From Deltaproteobacteria bacterium (GTDB lineage Bacteria; CG2-30-53-67), in assembly GCA_013151235.1 (NCBI GenBank), contig JAADIO010000032.1:1-64000 (forward strand): 64,000 nucleotides of DNA, written 5' to 3'. Positions 7,496 through 17,150 of the stretch are shown in pieces (position 1 is the stretch's first letter; each line of letters starts with the position of its first letter). Position numbers and translations under genes: made by a program. Below the pieces are notes generated by a model, which saw only the letters and a list, made by a program, of their open reading frames with translations, was not told the origin of the DNA and did not search any database.

Positions 7496-10080
7496 TTGTT
7501 TTTTATACGGGCTTTCAGCCAGTTCCACTCTCTTTTTAGATTTGTCTTTGCACAACATCCGGCAACATCAGACAGGATTCTACGAAAAAGTCCGGGCATT
7601 GTGTAACGGAATGGCGATGAACTGTATTGTCCGCTGCCGGGGCTTTTCCTTTCGTGAACGGGATGGACGGATTCGCCGGGGTCCGGGATCCATCCGTTCT
7701 GCAGGGCCAGGACCATGGGGCGTGTCAGGAATCGTGTTTCACGGCTCTGTAATTCTTTGAAACTTTCCGTCAGGAAGAACCGGCAACGTTCAATGAATCG
7801 CTTGCGATTCTCGGATGGGGCGTATCGAGCTGCAAGATAAAAGACGACGCTTTTCCGAAGGTCCTGGGCGGCCCACGTTTCGTTAGGGTATTCAAGGACT
7901 CCGGGCCTTGTCAAAGTCGGGTATTCATTCTCTGCCATCCAGCCTGCATAGTGCAGCAGGGTGTCTTTTGCATAAACGTAATCATTGTCGAACTCGTTTA
8001 ATTCACTCTTTTTCTCAAGATACTTCCCGGTTGCAACCAGAAAAACCGTATAGGACCACCAGCGTTCGACATTATTCAAGTCGCGGGAGGCGATGTTGTC
8101 ATTCGGGTGCACCGTGCCCTGGATCAGGCGGGTTGCGATATCGAGATATTTCCTGTCCGACGAAAGCTCAAAGGCATCTAGAGCCGCGGAAAGGCAATTT
8201 CCGGTGCCTCGGTCAAGAGGAAAACACGGCCATATTCCCGCTTCTCGTTTCCCGCGCCACCAGGAATGCAGATATTTCTTTGCTCTCAGAAAAGATGCGA
8301 GAATGGTTTGCGGCCCTTTCAAGGAGAGGTAACACCAGTCGGCGAGCCTGAGTACCTCCTCCCGGAAACGAGGATTCCCGGTCAGAAGATGATGAACCAT
8401 AAGTCCTGTTGTATAACAGTGTTGCGCGGCAGGCCCGCCTCCAACGAATGCGGGGTTTTTGTGTTTCAAGTGTTCCCTGGATGAACTTCGATGAGTACTG
8501 AGTCCGGCATCCAGGTAATGGTCGGTGTGCCAGAAAAGGCCGTGACAGTATTCCTCACGGTCTTCATCCGTATGGTTGATATCAATGTCAATGACATGAC
8601 GGGCCAGATCCGAGGCCAGCCCCGCCCATCGGAAGTCGCCGGTGCGGAAATACTCGCGATAAAAAGAGGCGACGGCATCGTATTGGTTATTGTAATGTGA
8701 GACAAAAGGCCTCTTCCCCCTGTGGTAGACCGCCTCGTGGTCGGCGTACAGTTCCCCGAAATTACGCCATCCGTATTCGTCGACCATTTCCCGCTTGGCC
8801 ATAAAATTGTTCGGTCCTTCAAGAGCTGCGGCCGTAAATTCCAGGTATTGGGGGTCGGCTGGCTCGCCGCCGGTAATGTCGTTGGACAGCCCGGACTGCC
8901 CGATCGTTTCCTGTGAAAATGTTATCTCCGGTGGCCCAAGTCCCCAACCCGCCTGATCCAGAGTAGTTGCAAAATCAAGATGAAGAAGATGTGTTTTTTG
9001 CTCCCCCCCCTGTAATTCATGCAAGTCTGGAAACTTTTCCGGGAAGAATGATATATTTATCATATCGTCATGGAATCCCATTGCTTTGGGGAATTCCTGC
9101 CAGAATTGCGAAAGGACGACAGAAAGTCCGTTGGTGCTTGGTCCCGCCCAGAGAATCGGCCCGGCCCTCTTCCCGGTCATTATGACATGATCATCCTGCA
9201 ATACCTGATATCCTCGTATCGTCATAGGGACATTGCCGTTTCGGTTCCTATGATTGGGGCTGCACCAGTTTTCACCGCCGCTCGACTCCTGGTAAATGAT
9301 TAGTGGCCCGCCTTTCTCGAAAGTCCGCCATGGTTCCCCGATAGAGGTTTTGTAATAATAATCGGCGCCGAAGTCTTTATTCAGGGACAGAGACACAACG
9401 AGTTCCTTGAACAAGAATGAAGAAGGATCACCAAGATCCCAGATTCCGTCCGGATGTTTTGCCGCTCGGGAATTGTGGAGTGTAAACTCGATGCATGTTT
9501 TTGCAGTCCCTGTATAAAAATGCAGTCTTGCCTGGAATAAGAGTTTTTTGTCCCGGCCGAAATGGCCCTTGATATTGAGCGTTAAGCGGACCGGACCACG
9601 GGCTTCAATGGCTGTTTTTTCAATGACGGCAGGCAACTTCAGGTTATCCTGATCTTTTAGCCAGAGGTCACTGCCGGTATCACCGAGGATATCCTGTCCC
9701 TCTACCCGTACCCTCCGGAAAGGGAGCAGCCTGGAAGAATCCAGGACAAAAAAAGCGGCGCCGGTATCGATCTCGATCATATTGCCGGCTGAATTGCAGT
9801 ATATTACCTCCTGCGCATGTTTCAAGGTCTTCACGGGTTCAAGACGCAGATGGACCTGTTCCTCGGGTGCCATGTCGACGAGGAAATCACAGCGCAGCCA
9901 TTTAACGCTTCTGTCCGGCCAGTGGGCCAATGGTGTTGTCTGAACCGGGATTGACCGGCCCTTCCCGTTGAGAACAAAATCGCTGTCCTGCTTCACGATG
10001 CCTTGCGGGCAGGGAATGCCGATCGTGGCCGGGTATCTTGTTCGTTGGAGATGGGATGGATTTGTGATTTTTATTTGCAT
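7492..10080 (-). CDS. Exo-rhamnogalacturonan lyase-like protein (PcRGLX/YetA type)
   Basis: The 862-residue protein opens with MQIKITNPSHLQRTRYPATIGIPCPQG, like the N-terminal beta-domain of PcRGLX/YetA-family proteins. The central and C-terminal parts are rich in aromatic and helical-barrel sequence (HTDHYLDAGLSTHRS, CYTTGLMVHHLLTG, WWSYTVFLVATGKYLEKK), fitting an (alpha/alpha)-barrel lyase or hydrolase. No signal peptide is visible, unlike a secreted scavenging enzyme. Its placement inside a synthesis operon suggests trimming, proofreading or release of the polymer. The family assignment rests on the N-terminal pattern and overall architecture. Confidence 0.65.
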   Translation of the reverse strand: MQIKITNPSHLQRTRYPATIGIPCPQGIVKQDSDFVLNGKGRSIPVQTTPLAHWPDRSVKWLRCDFLVDMAPEEQVHLRLEPVKTLKHAQEVIYCNSAGNMIEIDTGAAFFVLDSSRLLPFRRVRVEGQDILGDTGSDLWLKDQDNLKLPAVIEKTAIEARGPVRLTLNIKGHFGRDKKLLFQARLHFYTGTAKTCIEFTLHNSRAAKHPDGIWDLGDPSSFLFKELVVSLSLNKDFGADYYYKTSIGEPWRTFEKGGPLIIYQESSGGENWCSPNHRNRNGNVPMTIRGYQVLQDDHVIMTGKRAGPILWAGPSTNGLSVVLSQFWQEFPKAMGFHDDMINISFFPEKFPDLHELQGGEQKTHLLHLDFATTLDQAGWGLGPPEITFSQETIGQSGLSNDITGGEPADPQYLEFTAAALEGPNNFMAKREMVDEYGWRNFGELYADHEAVYHRGKRPFVSHYNNQYDAVASFYREYFRTGDFRWAGLASDLARHVIDIDINHTDEDREEYCHGLFWHTDHYLDAGLSTHRSSSREHLKHKNPAFVGGGPAAQHCYTTGLMVHHLLTGNPRFREEVLRLADWCYLSLKGPQTILASFLRAKKYLHSWWRGKREAGIWPCFPLDRGTGNCLSAALDAFELSSDRKYLDIATRLIQGTVHPNDNIASRDLNNVERWWSYTVFLVATGKYLEKKSELNEFDNDYVYAKDTLLHYAGWMAENEYPTLTRPGVLEYPNETWAAQDLRKSVVFYLAARYAPSENRKRFIERCRFFLTESFKELQSRETRFLTRPMVLALQNGWIPDPGESVHPVHERKSPGSGQYSSSPFRYTMPGLFRRILSDVAGCCAKTNLKREWNWLKARIKNK

Positions 10081-10092
10081 CTATCGACGATG

Positions 10093-10108
10093 GGAAAAAT
10101 ATTTTTCC
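10093..10108. repeat. 16-bp perfect palindrome GGAAAAATATTTTTCC
   Basis: The sequence is its own reverse complement. On the minus strand it sits 13-28 bases before the ATG of the lyase-like gene, just after a separate inverted repeat CCTGCCG...CGGCAGG (about 10108-10137). It could be a protein-binding site or an RNA hairpin near the ribosome-binding region. It resembles the paired sites at 37138-37179 (GGGAAA...TTTTCC). Confidence 0.5.
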
Positions 10109-10142
10109 TGCCGGACTTTTTTAAGCTTTCGGCAGGAGTGAA

Positions 10143-11330
10143 TCAGAAGCTGGGCCATTCGCCCCTGCCCGCAAAATAGAGGTAGATCGCTTCCAACTGT
10201 TGCACCCTTTTACGGAAATTGAACCTGTTCTGGATACGTTGCCGGGCCATCCGCCCCATCCGGGATCGGAGTTGCGGCCGTTGCAGGAGTTCTGTGACCG
10301 CATCGGCAAGAGAGGCGGTATCCCCCGCCGGGCACAGGAGTCCGGTTTCATGTCCCAGAACAACTTCCGGTATGCCGCCGACGTCCGTCGAGACGACGGG
10401 AACCTCCAAGGCCATGGCTTCAAGTATCGTGTTCGGCAGTCCTTCCGTCCGCGAAGTCATCAGGAAAAGATCGAAGGATGCATAAATATCGGAAAGGTCG
10501 GTCCGGTGACCGGTAAAATGAACGACATGACCCAGGCCCATTCCGGCAGCATCTGATTTGGCCTTTTCCAGTTCATTGCCGAGACCGTCGCCGACCACAA
10601 CGAATTTTACATTAGGCATCCGCGCCGTCACTTGTCGTACCACCTCAAAAAAGGTCGGCAAATCCTTGTCGTAGGTGATCCTTGCCACGGTCCCCACCAG
10701 GAGATCACCCTTTGCCAAGTTGAGTTCTTTTCTCAGTACGGGTTCCGCCAGGGAGCGCGACCAGGAAGCAATGTCGATTCCATTGTACAGCACCTGGACA
10801 TCGTTCTCCTTCAGACCGCCGCGGATCAAGCGCTGCCGTGTATCTTCCGATATTGTGAGAATCGGGAGCGCATGACGCTTCATCAGCCACAGAATGAATC
10901 TCTTGCGAAACAGGAACCTCAGGTACGCCACGGTCTTTGCAAATGATTCCCTGTCGTACTCGGCATGAGAGTGGCAGGTGTGCATGATACGCAGTCCGGG
11001 CACGAGATATTTCAGGAGGGCTCCGTAGAGGAGTGTTTTGTCATCGTGTGTATGGACTAACGTAATCCTTCTCTGCCGGACGACCCGTCTCAAAGAACCG
11101 ATGCATTTCCGATCCAGAAGATTTCTGTCGACAAAATCCACGTAATCAATCCCGAGTTGCCGTGCCATGTCGGCAATCCGGAATTCCCGGTCCTCCGGTT
11201 GACGGATGTATGTAACCAGTACCTCAACTTTTGAGCTGTTGTGCATGGCTGCGGAGTGCAGAATGGTTTTGTCCGGCCCTCCACCTCCTTTGTAGGTCCC
11301 GCGTACATCCATGATCCGGATCGATTCCAC
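10143..11330 (-). CDS. Glycosyltransferase family 4 protein
   Basis: This 395-residue GT-B enzyme has the N-terminal acceptor-side motif DVRGTYKGGGGPDKTIL, the central VGTVARITYDKDLPTFFEV, and the C-terminal nucleotide-sugar signature SRTEGLPNTILEAMALEVPVVSTDVGGIPEVV. The start is a GTG at 11330 preceded by AAAGGG at suitable spacing; ATG at 11312 is an alternative. It is 14 bases after the acetyltransferase gene. It should add a sugar from a nucleotide donor to the growing lipid-linked unit on the cytoplasmic face; the donor sugar cannot be told from sequence. Confidence 0.9.
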   Translation of the reverse strand: MESIRIMDVRGTYKGGGGPDKTILHSAAMHNSSKVEVLVTYIRQPEDREFRIADMARQLGIDYVDFVDRNLLDRKCIGSLRRVVRQRRITLVHTHDDKTLLYGALLKYLVPGLRIMHTCHSHAEYDRESFAKTVAYLRFLFRKRFILWLMKRHALPILTISEDTRQRLIRGGLKENDVQVLYNGIDIASWSRSLAEPVLRKELNLAKGDLLVGTVARITYDKDLPTFFEVVRQVTARMPNVKFVVVGDGLGNELEKAKSDAAGMGLGHVVHFTGHRTDLSDIYASFDLFLMTSRTEGLPNTILEAMALEVPVVSTDVGGIPEVVLGHETGLLCPAGDTASLADAVTELLQRPQLRSRMGRMARQRIQNRFNFRKRVQQLEAIYLYFAGRGEWPSF

Positions 11331-11344
11331 CGGTAGATACCCTT

Positions 11345-11857
11345 TCAGGTTTGTTTTCGGATCACGCAGGGGTTTCCAAAGACAACCGAGTTTTCCGGGA
11401 CATCTTGATTGACCATGGCATTGGCACCGATCCGGCAGTTATCACCGATCGAAATTTCTCCGATGATCTTGGCGCCGGCGCCGAACAATACATTATTCCC
11501 GATCCTGGCTGCGTTTCCGCTTCCACCCCTGTCTCCGATGGTGACATGATGGTAGATCGTACAATTCTCTCCGATGACGACCGACGGATGCAGGATGATC
11601 CCTCCAAAATGATGAATGCGAAGCCCTGGGCCGATGGTGCATTCCGCCGGGATGGAGATCCCCGTGGTGATTTCCGTCAACCGTTCAACCAGGAAACGAA
11701 ATGGCTGGGCGGGTACGTGATGCCTGTGAAACCAGTTGAAGAAACGATACACGATGATTGCCTGGAATCCCTGGGACAAGAGTCCCCGGATCATCGGTCG
11801 CAGGGTGGATTGCCCGGAACCCAATCTTTTGAGATCGTGTTTTATGTTTCGGAACAT
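11345..11857 (-). CDS. Serine O-acetyltransferase-like hexapeptide acyltransferase
   Basis: The 170-residue protein from the ATG at 11857 has the CysE/SAT arrangement: an N-terminal helical part, then left-handed beta-helix repeats (PGLRIHHFGGIILHPSVVIGENCTIYHHVTIGDRG, GNNVLFGAGAKIIGEISIGDNCRIGANAMV) with catalytic-type His residues. In polysaccharide loci such proteins often acetylate a sugar or glycan precursor rather than serine. A longer frame reaches 12013 but would lie inside the amidotransferase gene; the ATG at 11857 sits 7 bases after that gene's stop, so I prefer it. Confidence 0.83.
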   Translation of the reverse strand: MFRNIKHDLKRLGSGQSTLRPMIRGLLSQGFQAIIVYRFFNWFHRHHVPAQPFRFLVERLTEITTGISIPAECTIGPGLRIHHFGGIILHPSVVIGENCTIYHHVTIGDRGGSGNAARIGNNVLFGAGAKIIGEISIGDNCRIGANAMVNQDVPENSVVFGNPCVIRKQT

Positions 11858-11864
11858 GACGGAA

Positions 11865-13730
11865 TCACTGAGGTTTGAAGCACTCCAGCCATAAAGAAAA
11901 GATGAACAGGCTCCAGAGTACGGTTCCGTGGTCTTCTTTTCCCGACAGGTGCCTGTCCCATAGAGTACGAATCTCCGGGAGATGAAAATAGGGGGCCATC
12001 TGCTCATTCGCAAAGAGGGCGTCTTCGGCCATGGGTCTCAGTTCATGGCGGAGCCAGTCCGCCAGCGGGACGACAAAACCATGTTTTTCCCTGTGGATGA
12101 TGTCCTTCCCGACGATTTCCCCAAACGCTCTTTTCAATAGATATTTTTGCGTGGTCCCATGCAGTTTCAAAGAGGAGGGGATCCTCGCCGCATATTCTAT
12201 GATCTTATGATCCAGGAGGGGAGAGCGAACCTCCAGGGAGTTGGCCATGCTCATGCGGTCTACCTTGGCCAGGATATCGCCCGGAAGATAGAGCTTCAGA
12301 TCGGTATATAAGATCCTGGACAGATGATCCGGGCCATTTGCCTTGTCGTAAAATTTTTTTACATGCCCCGAAGGATCATAAGCCTCAACTTCTTTTCGGA
12401 AGCTGTCGGATGCCACCCGGCGTAATTGCCGGTCTGTGATAAAGGTGTTTGTAACATAGAAGGCTTCCGCCGGCGAGAGGAGGGAGGATCTACAGAGCGA
12501 ATGCAGCCTCTTGAGCGGTCCCCTTTCCGCTTCTTGGGTGAATCGCATGACACCGCTGAGCAGGGATCCGGGAACCCATTGCCGGGCAAGGTTTTCATAC
12601 CGGTCCACGGTATATTTGTCATAGCCGGCAAAGTTTTCGTCCCCGCCGTCACCCGACAACGCGACGGTGACGTTCTTTCTGGCAATTTCCGAAACATAAT
12701 AGGTCGGCACCATGGAGGAGTCGGCAAATGGTTCGTCACAGTGCCAGACCAGTTTTTTGATGATCCTGGCCGGTTCGTCATGGATATAATATTCGTGATG
12801 GTCGGTCCCGAGTCTTGCAGCGAACGCCTTCGCGTACACGGCTTCATCGTGTTTTTTGTCGTCAAAACCGATGGTGCAGGTCTTGACAGTCCGGTCTTTC
12901 GTCCGTGCCATCAAGGCGACGATGCCGGACGAATCCACCCCGCCGCTCAGGAAGGCCCCGAGAGGCACATCGGATATAAGTCTGCACCGTACGGCCTCTT
13001 CTATTTTATGGAGAAGTTCTTCTTCAAGTTCCGTGATGTCCGCCCGAACAGGCCTTGAGAAATCTACATCCCAATATTCCGTGATCTTCAAGGCTCCATT
13101 TCGGTAGGTCAGATAATGCCCCGGTTCCAGTTTCCGTATTTGGCGATAGATACTTTTGGGATGAGGGACATAGAGGTATTTCAGGTAATCGATCAGTGCG
13201 GTCGGATCGATCTCCCTTCCGACGCCGATTTCGAGGAGGGACTTGATTTCAGAGGAAAAAGCAAACCGGTCTTCGGCAAAATAATAATAGAAAGGTTTCT
13301 TGCCGATCCGGTCTCTCGCGGCGAACAGCCCGCCCTCCAGCCTGTCCCATATTGCGAAGGCGAACATCCCTCTAATTTGTTCCAGACAGGCCGGTCCGTA
13401 TGCCGCGTAGCTGGCAAGAAGGACCTCCGTGTCGGTCCGGGTGTGGAACCGGAATCCCCGGTCTGATAATGCGCGACGCAATTCCTGAAAATTATATATT
13501 TCCCCGTTAAAAACAATCGTAAATCTCCCGTCGGCGCTTGTCATCGGCTGTCTGCCGTCCCCGGAAAGGTCGATGATCGAAAGTCTTCTGTGGCAAAGTC
13601 CCATACTTGCATCCAGAAAGATGTCGCCCATGTCAGGGCCCCTATGGGTCATGACAGCGTTCATCCGTTCCAGCGACTTTTCCGGAAAGTCTCCCAGCAT
13701 ATTCCGGGTAGCTCCTGCAATACCGCACAT
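11865..13730 (-). CDS. asnB: Asparagine synthase-type amidotransferase, exosortase-linked
   Basis: The 621-residue enzyme has an N-terminal class II glutaminase with Cys2 as nucleophile (MCGIAGATRN), then RRLSIIDLSGDGRQPM and FNGEIYNFQEL, and a synthetase domain with the PP-loop LSGGVDSSGIV and SGDGGDENFAGYDKY. Length and order are those of AsnB and of the XrtA-system amidotransferase family common in PEP-CTERM loci. It probably transfers amide nitrogen from glutamine to a carboxyl, perhaps a uronic acid of the polymer, rather than serving general asparagine supply. GGAGG precedes the ATG at good spacing. Confidence 0.88.
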   Translation of the reverse strand: MCGIAGATRNMLGDFPEKSLERMNAVMTHRGPDMGDIFLDASMGLCHRRLSIIDLSGDGRQPMTSADGRFTIVFNGEIYNFQELRRALSDRGFRFHTRTDTEVLLASYAAYGPACLEQIRGMFAFAIWDRLEGGLFAARDRIGKKPFYYYFAEDRFAFSSEIKSLLEIGVGREIDPTALIDYLKYLYVPHPKSIYRQIRKLEPGHYLTYRNGALKITEYWDVDFSRPVRADITELEEELLHKIEEAVRCRLISDVPLGAFLSGGVDSSGIVALMARTKDRTVKTCTIGFDDKKHDEAVYAKAFAARLGTDHHEYYIHDEPARIIKKLVWHCDEPFADSSMVPTYYVSEIARKNVTVALSGDGGDENFAGYDKYTVDRYENLARQWVPGSLLSGVMRFTQEAERGPLKRLHSLCRSSLLSPAEAFYVTNTFITDRQLRRVASDSFRKEVEAYDPSGHVKKFYDKANGPDHLSRILYTDLKLYLPGDILAKVDRMSMANSLEVRSPLLDHKIIEYAARIPSSLKLHGTTQKYLLKRAFGEIVGKDIIHREKHGFVVPLADWLRHELRPMAEDALFANEQMAPYFHLPEIRTLWDRHLSGKEDHGTVLWSLFIFSLWLECFKPQ

Positions 13731-13780
13731 CGATCTGGACCTCCGTTGAAGCTTTGCTTGTGGTGTCGGGGGCGGAACCG

Positions 13781-14698
13781 TCAGAAAATGGCGCAGAATC
13801 TTGCAAGATAATACACATTATAGAGGAGAAGCAGATGGGGATATTGTCTCATACCCGAGTTATGTCGAATCTTCAGTCCGGCTGAGATCATCAGGGGGGT
13901 TTGCCACAGGATAATCATTGCATAAAGCCATGTGGTTTCCGCTCGTATGACGAGCAATATAAAAATGAGCAGCACAAAGATCCCAAAATAAAAGGGAAGG
14001 ACAAGACTCGGCACTTCTTTGAATCGAAAACCATGTCTGAGGGCTCCCCGGTAATTACTTTTCCCGCGCCAGAGTTCCTTGCGGAAGAACTCCCGGATTG
14101 TTCGCGCCTCTCCATGATGGATCGCTTTGATGTCCGGATCCGAGATGATTTTTCCCTGTGCCGAGAGGCGATAGGAAATGTCCACATCTTCACAGGTGGT
14201 CAAGGTTTCGTCAAAGCCTCCAACTTGTTCAAAAGCATCTTTCCGCACGAATAGATTCATCGATTCCAGCCAGTCCGTTTCCCGGAGTTTTTCCTCCGGA
14301 TTCCGTACCAGGAGCCAGGTTTGTTGTACCCAGGTCGGGTTTGCGGGAATATACGGTGGCGATCCGAAACAGGCGACATCTTCCCGTTGAAAGTACCGGG
14401 AGGCACTTTCAAGCCAGTCTCGTTCCACCGTACAGTCTGCGTCAAGAAAAGCGAGCACCTTGCCCCTCGATTTTTTTGCTCCGTAATTTCTCAGCGCTGA
14501 GACCGTAACCCCGGGTCTTCGGTAGACGATTCCTCCGCAGGACTTTGCAAGGTCTGCCGTTCTGTCCGTCGAGCCATTGTCCACCACGATCACCTCGTAT
14601 TCCTTTGAAGAGAACGTATTTGCATGGATCGATTTCATGCAGCGAACAATATTCATTTCTTCGTTTCTTGCGGGTATGATGATGGAGATCAGGATCAT
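13781..14698 (-). CDS. Glycosyltransferase family 2 with C-terminal membrane segments
   Basis: The 305-residue GT-A protein has ISIIIPARNEEMNI, VVDNGSTDRTADLAKS, the metal-binding FLDADC, and TCEDVDISYRL near the catalytic base. After about residue 235 there are two hydrophobic segments (LPFYFGIFVLLIFILLVI, WLYAMIILWQTPLMISAG) that would hold it on the inner membrane. It follows the double GT2 protein by 7 bases and precedes the amidotransferase by about 50. The fold is certain; donor and acceptor are not. Confidence 0.88.
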   Translation of the reverse strand: MILISIIIPARNEEMNIVRCMKSIHANTFSSKEYEVIVVDNGSTDRTADLAKSCGGIVYRRPGVTVSALRNYGAKKSRGKVLAFLDADCTVERDWLESASRYFQREDVACFGSPPYIPANPTWVQQTWLLVRNPEEKLRETDWLESMNLFVRKDAFEQVGGFDETLTTCEDVDISYRLSAQGKIISDPDIKAIHHGEARTIREFFRKELWRGKSNYRGALRHGFRFKEVPSLVLPFYFGIFVLLIFILLVIRAETTWLYAMIILWQTPLMISAGLKIRHNSGMRQYPHLLLLYNVYYLARFCAIF

Positions 14699-14705
14699 GA
14701 ATCAT

Positions 14706-17150
14706 TCAGTCCGACTGCAACCTGTGGAACTTGGTCCATGTGACCGGCTGTTTGTTCAATATTCCCTTATAGATTCCGTATAATGCCGCTCCATTCATCA
14801 GGCAGAAATAATAAGGAAACAGGAATGTTTGTAATGGGTGGTCTCTCCGCTTTACCACGAAACCGGTGAAGGCGAATCCGTAGAAGAGAAACTGGACGGC
14901 CAAGATCATGCGGTAACCCGGCTGTCCGTAGGACAGGGCGAGGTGAATATTTGCAAGAAACAATGAAATCAGGAAAAAAGGCGCAAACCAGCGCAGCAGT
15001 TTATGTGACAGATAACAAAACATCTCCCGTGTGACGAGGGATGAGGGGATCCCCTGCCTCTGCTTGAGCGACTGGATGGCTCCCGCGATGACCCTTGCTT
15101 GCCGGAAGAATTCCTCCCGGGGAGAAAGAAAATTCCGTTCTTCTGCGATCGCTTCTTCTTCGTATATCAGGCGGTGACCGCTCGAGACGATCGTCATAGA
15201 AATTACAAAGTCGTCCAGAATGGTATCCGGCGGTGGTGGTACGAAAAGTTCTTTCCGGATGGCGTACAGGCCGCCGTCGGCCCCGATCATGGATCCAAGA
15301 TCCGTCTCTTTCCGCTGGATCCAGCGTTCATAGATGTAATAGATTGATCCGGATTTCCCCAAAGTTGTTTCCTCGCCGCGGAGGATTACGTCCGCGCTGA
15401 CGGCCCCTACGGAAGGGTCGGCGAAGTTTTGTACCAGTTTACGTACGGCATCCCGTCGGCACATGGTGTTGGCATCGGAAAAAATGATGATCTCACTGTC
15501 AATCTCCGGGACCGTCTTGTTGATCACCGCTGTTTTCCCTTCTCGGGTCTGATATTGCATTAGGGTTACGCGATCCTCATCCTCCCGGAACTTTTGTATC
15601 CTTTCTCGGGTGCGGTCCGTAGACCCGTCGGAAGCAATGATAAACTTGATTTTGTCTGTTGGATAGTCCAGTTCAAGGCAGTTCCTGATTTTCTCTTCGA
15701 TGACTTCCTCTTCGTTATATGCACAAATCAACAAAGAGACCGTTGGAGTGATCTCCTGTTTCTTGATCTTCCTTCGATAAAAGAGAGTGACGATTCCCAA
15801 GATAAGCGGATAACCGACATACACGTATCCGAGCAGGAGAAGTGAGAACCGGAAAACAAGGTGTGTGAAAAACCGGAGCGGAATCCGGCCTAAGTGGAGA
15901 GCGAGACAGATTGCATAGATCGACAGCACTGCCATGAACAGGTGGATGATACAGCGGTTCCGGGTGAGGAGGTTTTCGGATACTTTGTCTTCTTGCCCTC
16001 TCGCGTGGTTCCATGTCGAGATGATATTTCCCTGCAAGCTTTTTGCGATACCCAGCAGGGAGGCAATGTTCATCAGAATGAAGTAGTAGGCATAGGGAAC
16101 AAGAGGCGCCCGGATATGTTTTTCGGAAAGGAGCATTCCCAGATAAGCCATACCGGTGAATGCTACAATAAAGAGAAATGTGAATTGATAGACGGATCGT
16201 CCGGAAGCGGAGAGCAGGAAGCAGGAAACAAAGAATAAAAACAGAAATAGAGGTGAAAACCATCGCAGCAGTTTGTGAGAAATAACCTCAAGCGCGAATA
16301 TTCCCGTTTTGAAAGGGTTCATAACGCCTTTCAGTCTCATCAGGCCGCTGAAGCTCCTGTTGACGATCCGGATTTTACGTCTGAACTCTTTTTCATAGGT
16401 CCCGGCCGCCTCTTCATAGGAAATTGCGGCGGGTTCATAGATGCCGCGGTATCCTTTCAAAATGATCTGGAGGGGGTTCACGAAATCATTGATGTCTGTT
16501 TCTAATAACGGTTCGTAAAGATCTTTCCGGATTGCATAGATGGCGCCATCGCCGCCGACGATGGAATGCAGGTCGGACTCCATTTTTTTAATGAGGGTTT
16601 CATGATTCCAGTAGAGGTTTTCGCTTTTCCCGGCCATGGTTCTTCCCGGATCGGTGTAACGGGCTTGTCCCACGACGTATCCCACGGTGGGATCATGAAA
16701 ATTTCGGACTAATTTTTTAATTGCATTCTTCCGGTAGATTGCATTGGCATCGGAAAAGATGATCAGTTCACCCTTTGCGAGCGGTATCGCCAGGTTGAGG
16801 CCGGATGTTTTGCCCATACGTTTTTCTTGGCGAACCAGCCTCACCCCTCGGTCCTCATATTCGCGAACGATCGAGTCTGTCTGATCCGTAGATGCATCGG
16901 AGACGACCAGTATATCCAGCTTGCCTTTTGGATAGTCCAGCGACAAACAGTTTTCAAGCTTCGATCGGATAACATCCTCTTCATTGTAGCAGGAGATCAG
17001 CAAACTGACGGACGCTCCGGTCTTCTCCCGGAGGATTTCTTTTTTCGGAATTACAAATCGCAGTACCACGAGGAGAAGCGGGTATCCGATGTAAGTATAG
17101 AGAAGTATCAGAAGTGACAGGAATGCAGTGACCTCAAGAAAAGGGATCAT
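14706..17150 (-). CDS. Tandem double GT2 glycosyltransferase with two membrane modules
   Basis: This 814-residue protein is an internal duplication. Copy 1 has VSLLISCYNEEDVI, VVSDASTDQTDSIV, FSDANAIYRK, and GGDGAIYAIRKDLYEP; copy 2 repeats the order with VSLLICAYNEEEVI, IASDGSTDRTRERI, FSDANTMCRR and GADGGLYAIRKELFVP. Each copy starts with a membrane helix (LLILLYTYIGYPLLLV; LLLLGYVYVGYPLILGI) and ends with SHKLLRWFxP and further helices. Both keep the DxD-type and QxxRW-like regions, so both may be active. The ATG overlaps the previous TGA as ATGA. The two halves could add successive sugars. Confidence 0.88.
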   Translation of the reverse strand: MIPFLEVTAFLSLLILLYTYIGYPLLLVVLRFVIPKKEILREKTGASVSLLISCYNEEDVIRSKLENCLSLDYPKGKLDILVVSDASTDQTDSIVREYEDRGVRLVRQEKRMGKTSGLNLAIPLAKGELIIFSDANAIYRKNAIKKLVRNFHDPTVGYVVGQARYTDPGRTMAGKSENLYWNHETLIKKMESDLHSIVGGDGAIYAIRKDLYEPLLETDINDFVNPLQIILKGYRGIYEPAAISYEEAAGTYEKEFRRKIRIVNRSFSGLMRLKGVMNPFKTGIFALEVISHKLLRWFSPLFLFLFFVSCFLLSASGRSVYQFTFLFIVAFTGMAYLGMLLSEKHIRAPLVPYAYYFILMNIASLLGIAKSLQGNIISTWNHARGQEDKVSENLLTRNRCIIHLFMAVLSIYAICLALHLGRIPLRFFTHLVFRFSLLLLGYVYVGYPLILGIVTLFYRRKIKKQEITPTVSLLICAYNEEEVIEEKIRNCLELDYPTDKIKFIIASDGSTDRTRERIQKFREDEDRVTLMQYQTREGKTAVINKTVPEIDSEIIIFSDANTMCRRDAVRKLVQNFADPSVGAVSADVILRGEETTLGKSGSIYYIYERWIQRKETDLGSMIGADGGLYAIRKELFVPPPPDTILDDFVISMTIVSSGHRLIYEEEAIAEERNFLSPREEFFRQARVIAGAIQSLKQRQGIPSSLVTREMFCYLSHKLLRWFAPFFLISLFLANIHLALSYGQPGYRMILAVQFLFYGFAFTGFVVKRRDHPLQTFLFPYYFCLMNGAALYGIYKGILNKQPVTWTKFHRLQSD

